DNA of 64,000 bases, taken from positions 1-64,000 of the forward strand of contig QYRS01000013.1 in the NCBI GenBank assembly GCA_006503535.1. Reading direction: 5' to 3'. This DNA is from Arthrinium phaeospermum (Eukaryota > Ascomycota > Sordariomycetes > Amphisphaeriales > Apiosporaceae). Both the position numbers and the translations under genes were made by a program. Of this stretch, positions 63,859-64,000 are shown piece after piece. Below the pieces are notes generated by a model. That model saw only the letters and a program-made list of their open reading frames with translations, ran no database searches and had not been told where the DNA came from. The first letter of the stretch is position 1. Every line of letters begins with the position of its first letter.

Positions 63859-64000
63859 ATGGCCTCCAACCTCTCTCGCCCCTCTCGTATAGCCACCAGA
63901 CTTGATAGCTGCCCTAGGCAGATTGGTCTGGTGAGCACCGGGGGAGGCACCATCGTCGCGACACATGCCGCGGTCCATGCCGCTTAGCTCTGGGGTATAT
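63859..64000 (+). CDS. Possible first exon of a gene leaving the window
   Basis: An ATG at 63,859, in a CAATGG context, begins MASNLSRPSRIATRLDSCPR, a basic, hydroxylated N-terminus that would suit a mitochondrial targeting sequence. The frame continues to a TAG at 63,985, or could splice at a GTGAGC donor near 63,931. Too little is visible to identify a product, and it may not be a gene. Confidence 0.22.

Noticed and set aside
1..64000. A biosynthetic or defence gene cluster
   Set aside because: The genes present are unrelated housekeeping loci with ordinary spacing and mixed orientation. No core biosynthetic enzyme or toxin gene was seen.

Overview
The window is nuclear DNA from a filamentous ascomycete (Pezizomycotina, probably Sordariomycetes). 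The genes have short introns of mostly 50-80 nt, with GTRNGT-like donors and CTAAC/CTGAC-like branch points. The gene content is typically fungal: alpha-tubulin, a Nop12-like nucleolar RRM protein, a Dep1/Sds3-like subunit, Coa3, Pta1, a She3-like coiled-coil protein and a Den1-type deneddylase. The repeats have been saturated with C-to-T/G-to-A changes of the RIP (repeat-induced point mutation) type.

Bases 1 to about 44,848 form one extremely AT-rich block with no intact gene. It is a transposon graveyard. I recognise by eye eight copies of a ~1.19-kb LTR-like repeat that starts TGTCCTACG in its least mutated copy. Two of them (12,126-13,319 and 19,099-20,285, same orientation) probably bound an ~8.2-kb retroelement. 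I also see three copies of a ~555-bp tRNA-headed, A-tailed SINE-like element, a hAT transposase fossil at 33,449-36,379 that can still be read in frame, an unidentified coding fossil on the minus strand at about 31,850-32,460, and several tandem arrays (periods about 83, 82, 200, 60 and 180 bp). Residual C is strongly concentrated in CpG, and CpA is almost absent.

The AT block ends abruptly at a 21-base poly-C tract (44,849-44,869), about 240 bp upstream of the alpha-tubulin start codon. From there to 64,000 the DNA has normal base composition and is gene-rich. In order: alpha-tubulin (+), NOP12-like (-), DEP1/SDS3-like (+), COA3 (-), PTA1/symplekin-like (+), a doubtful small gene (-), SHE3-like (+), DEN1/NEP2-like protease (-), and a possible first exon at the right edge. 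Exon structures were worked out by hand from splice signals and reading-frame continuity.

The genes are ordinary housekeeping loci and do not form a pathway cluster: cytoskeleton, ribosome biogenesis, Rpd3L chromatin regulation, cytochrome oxidase assembly, mRNA 3'-end processing, RNA transport adaptor and NEDD8/SUMO processing. The most unusual material is in the AT-rich block (the SINE-like family, the hAT fossil, the CpG-sparing mutation spectrum and the tandem arrays). In the genes, a 15-nt microexon in the protease gene, long poly-C tracts in introns and an apparent one-base frameshift at the start of the DEP1-like gene deserve attention. I found no evidence for a new multi-gene system.
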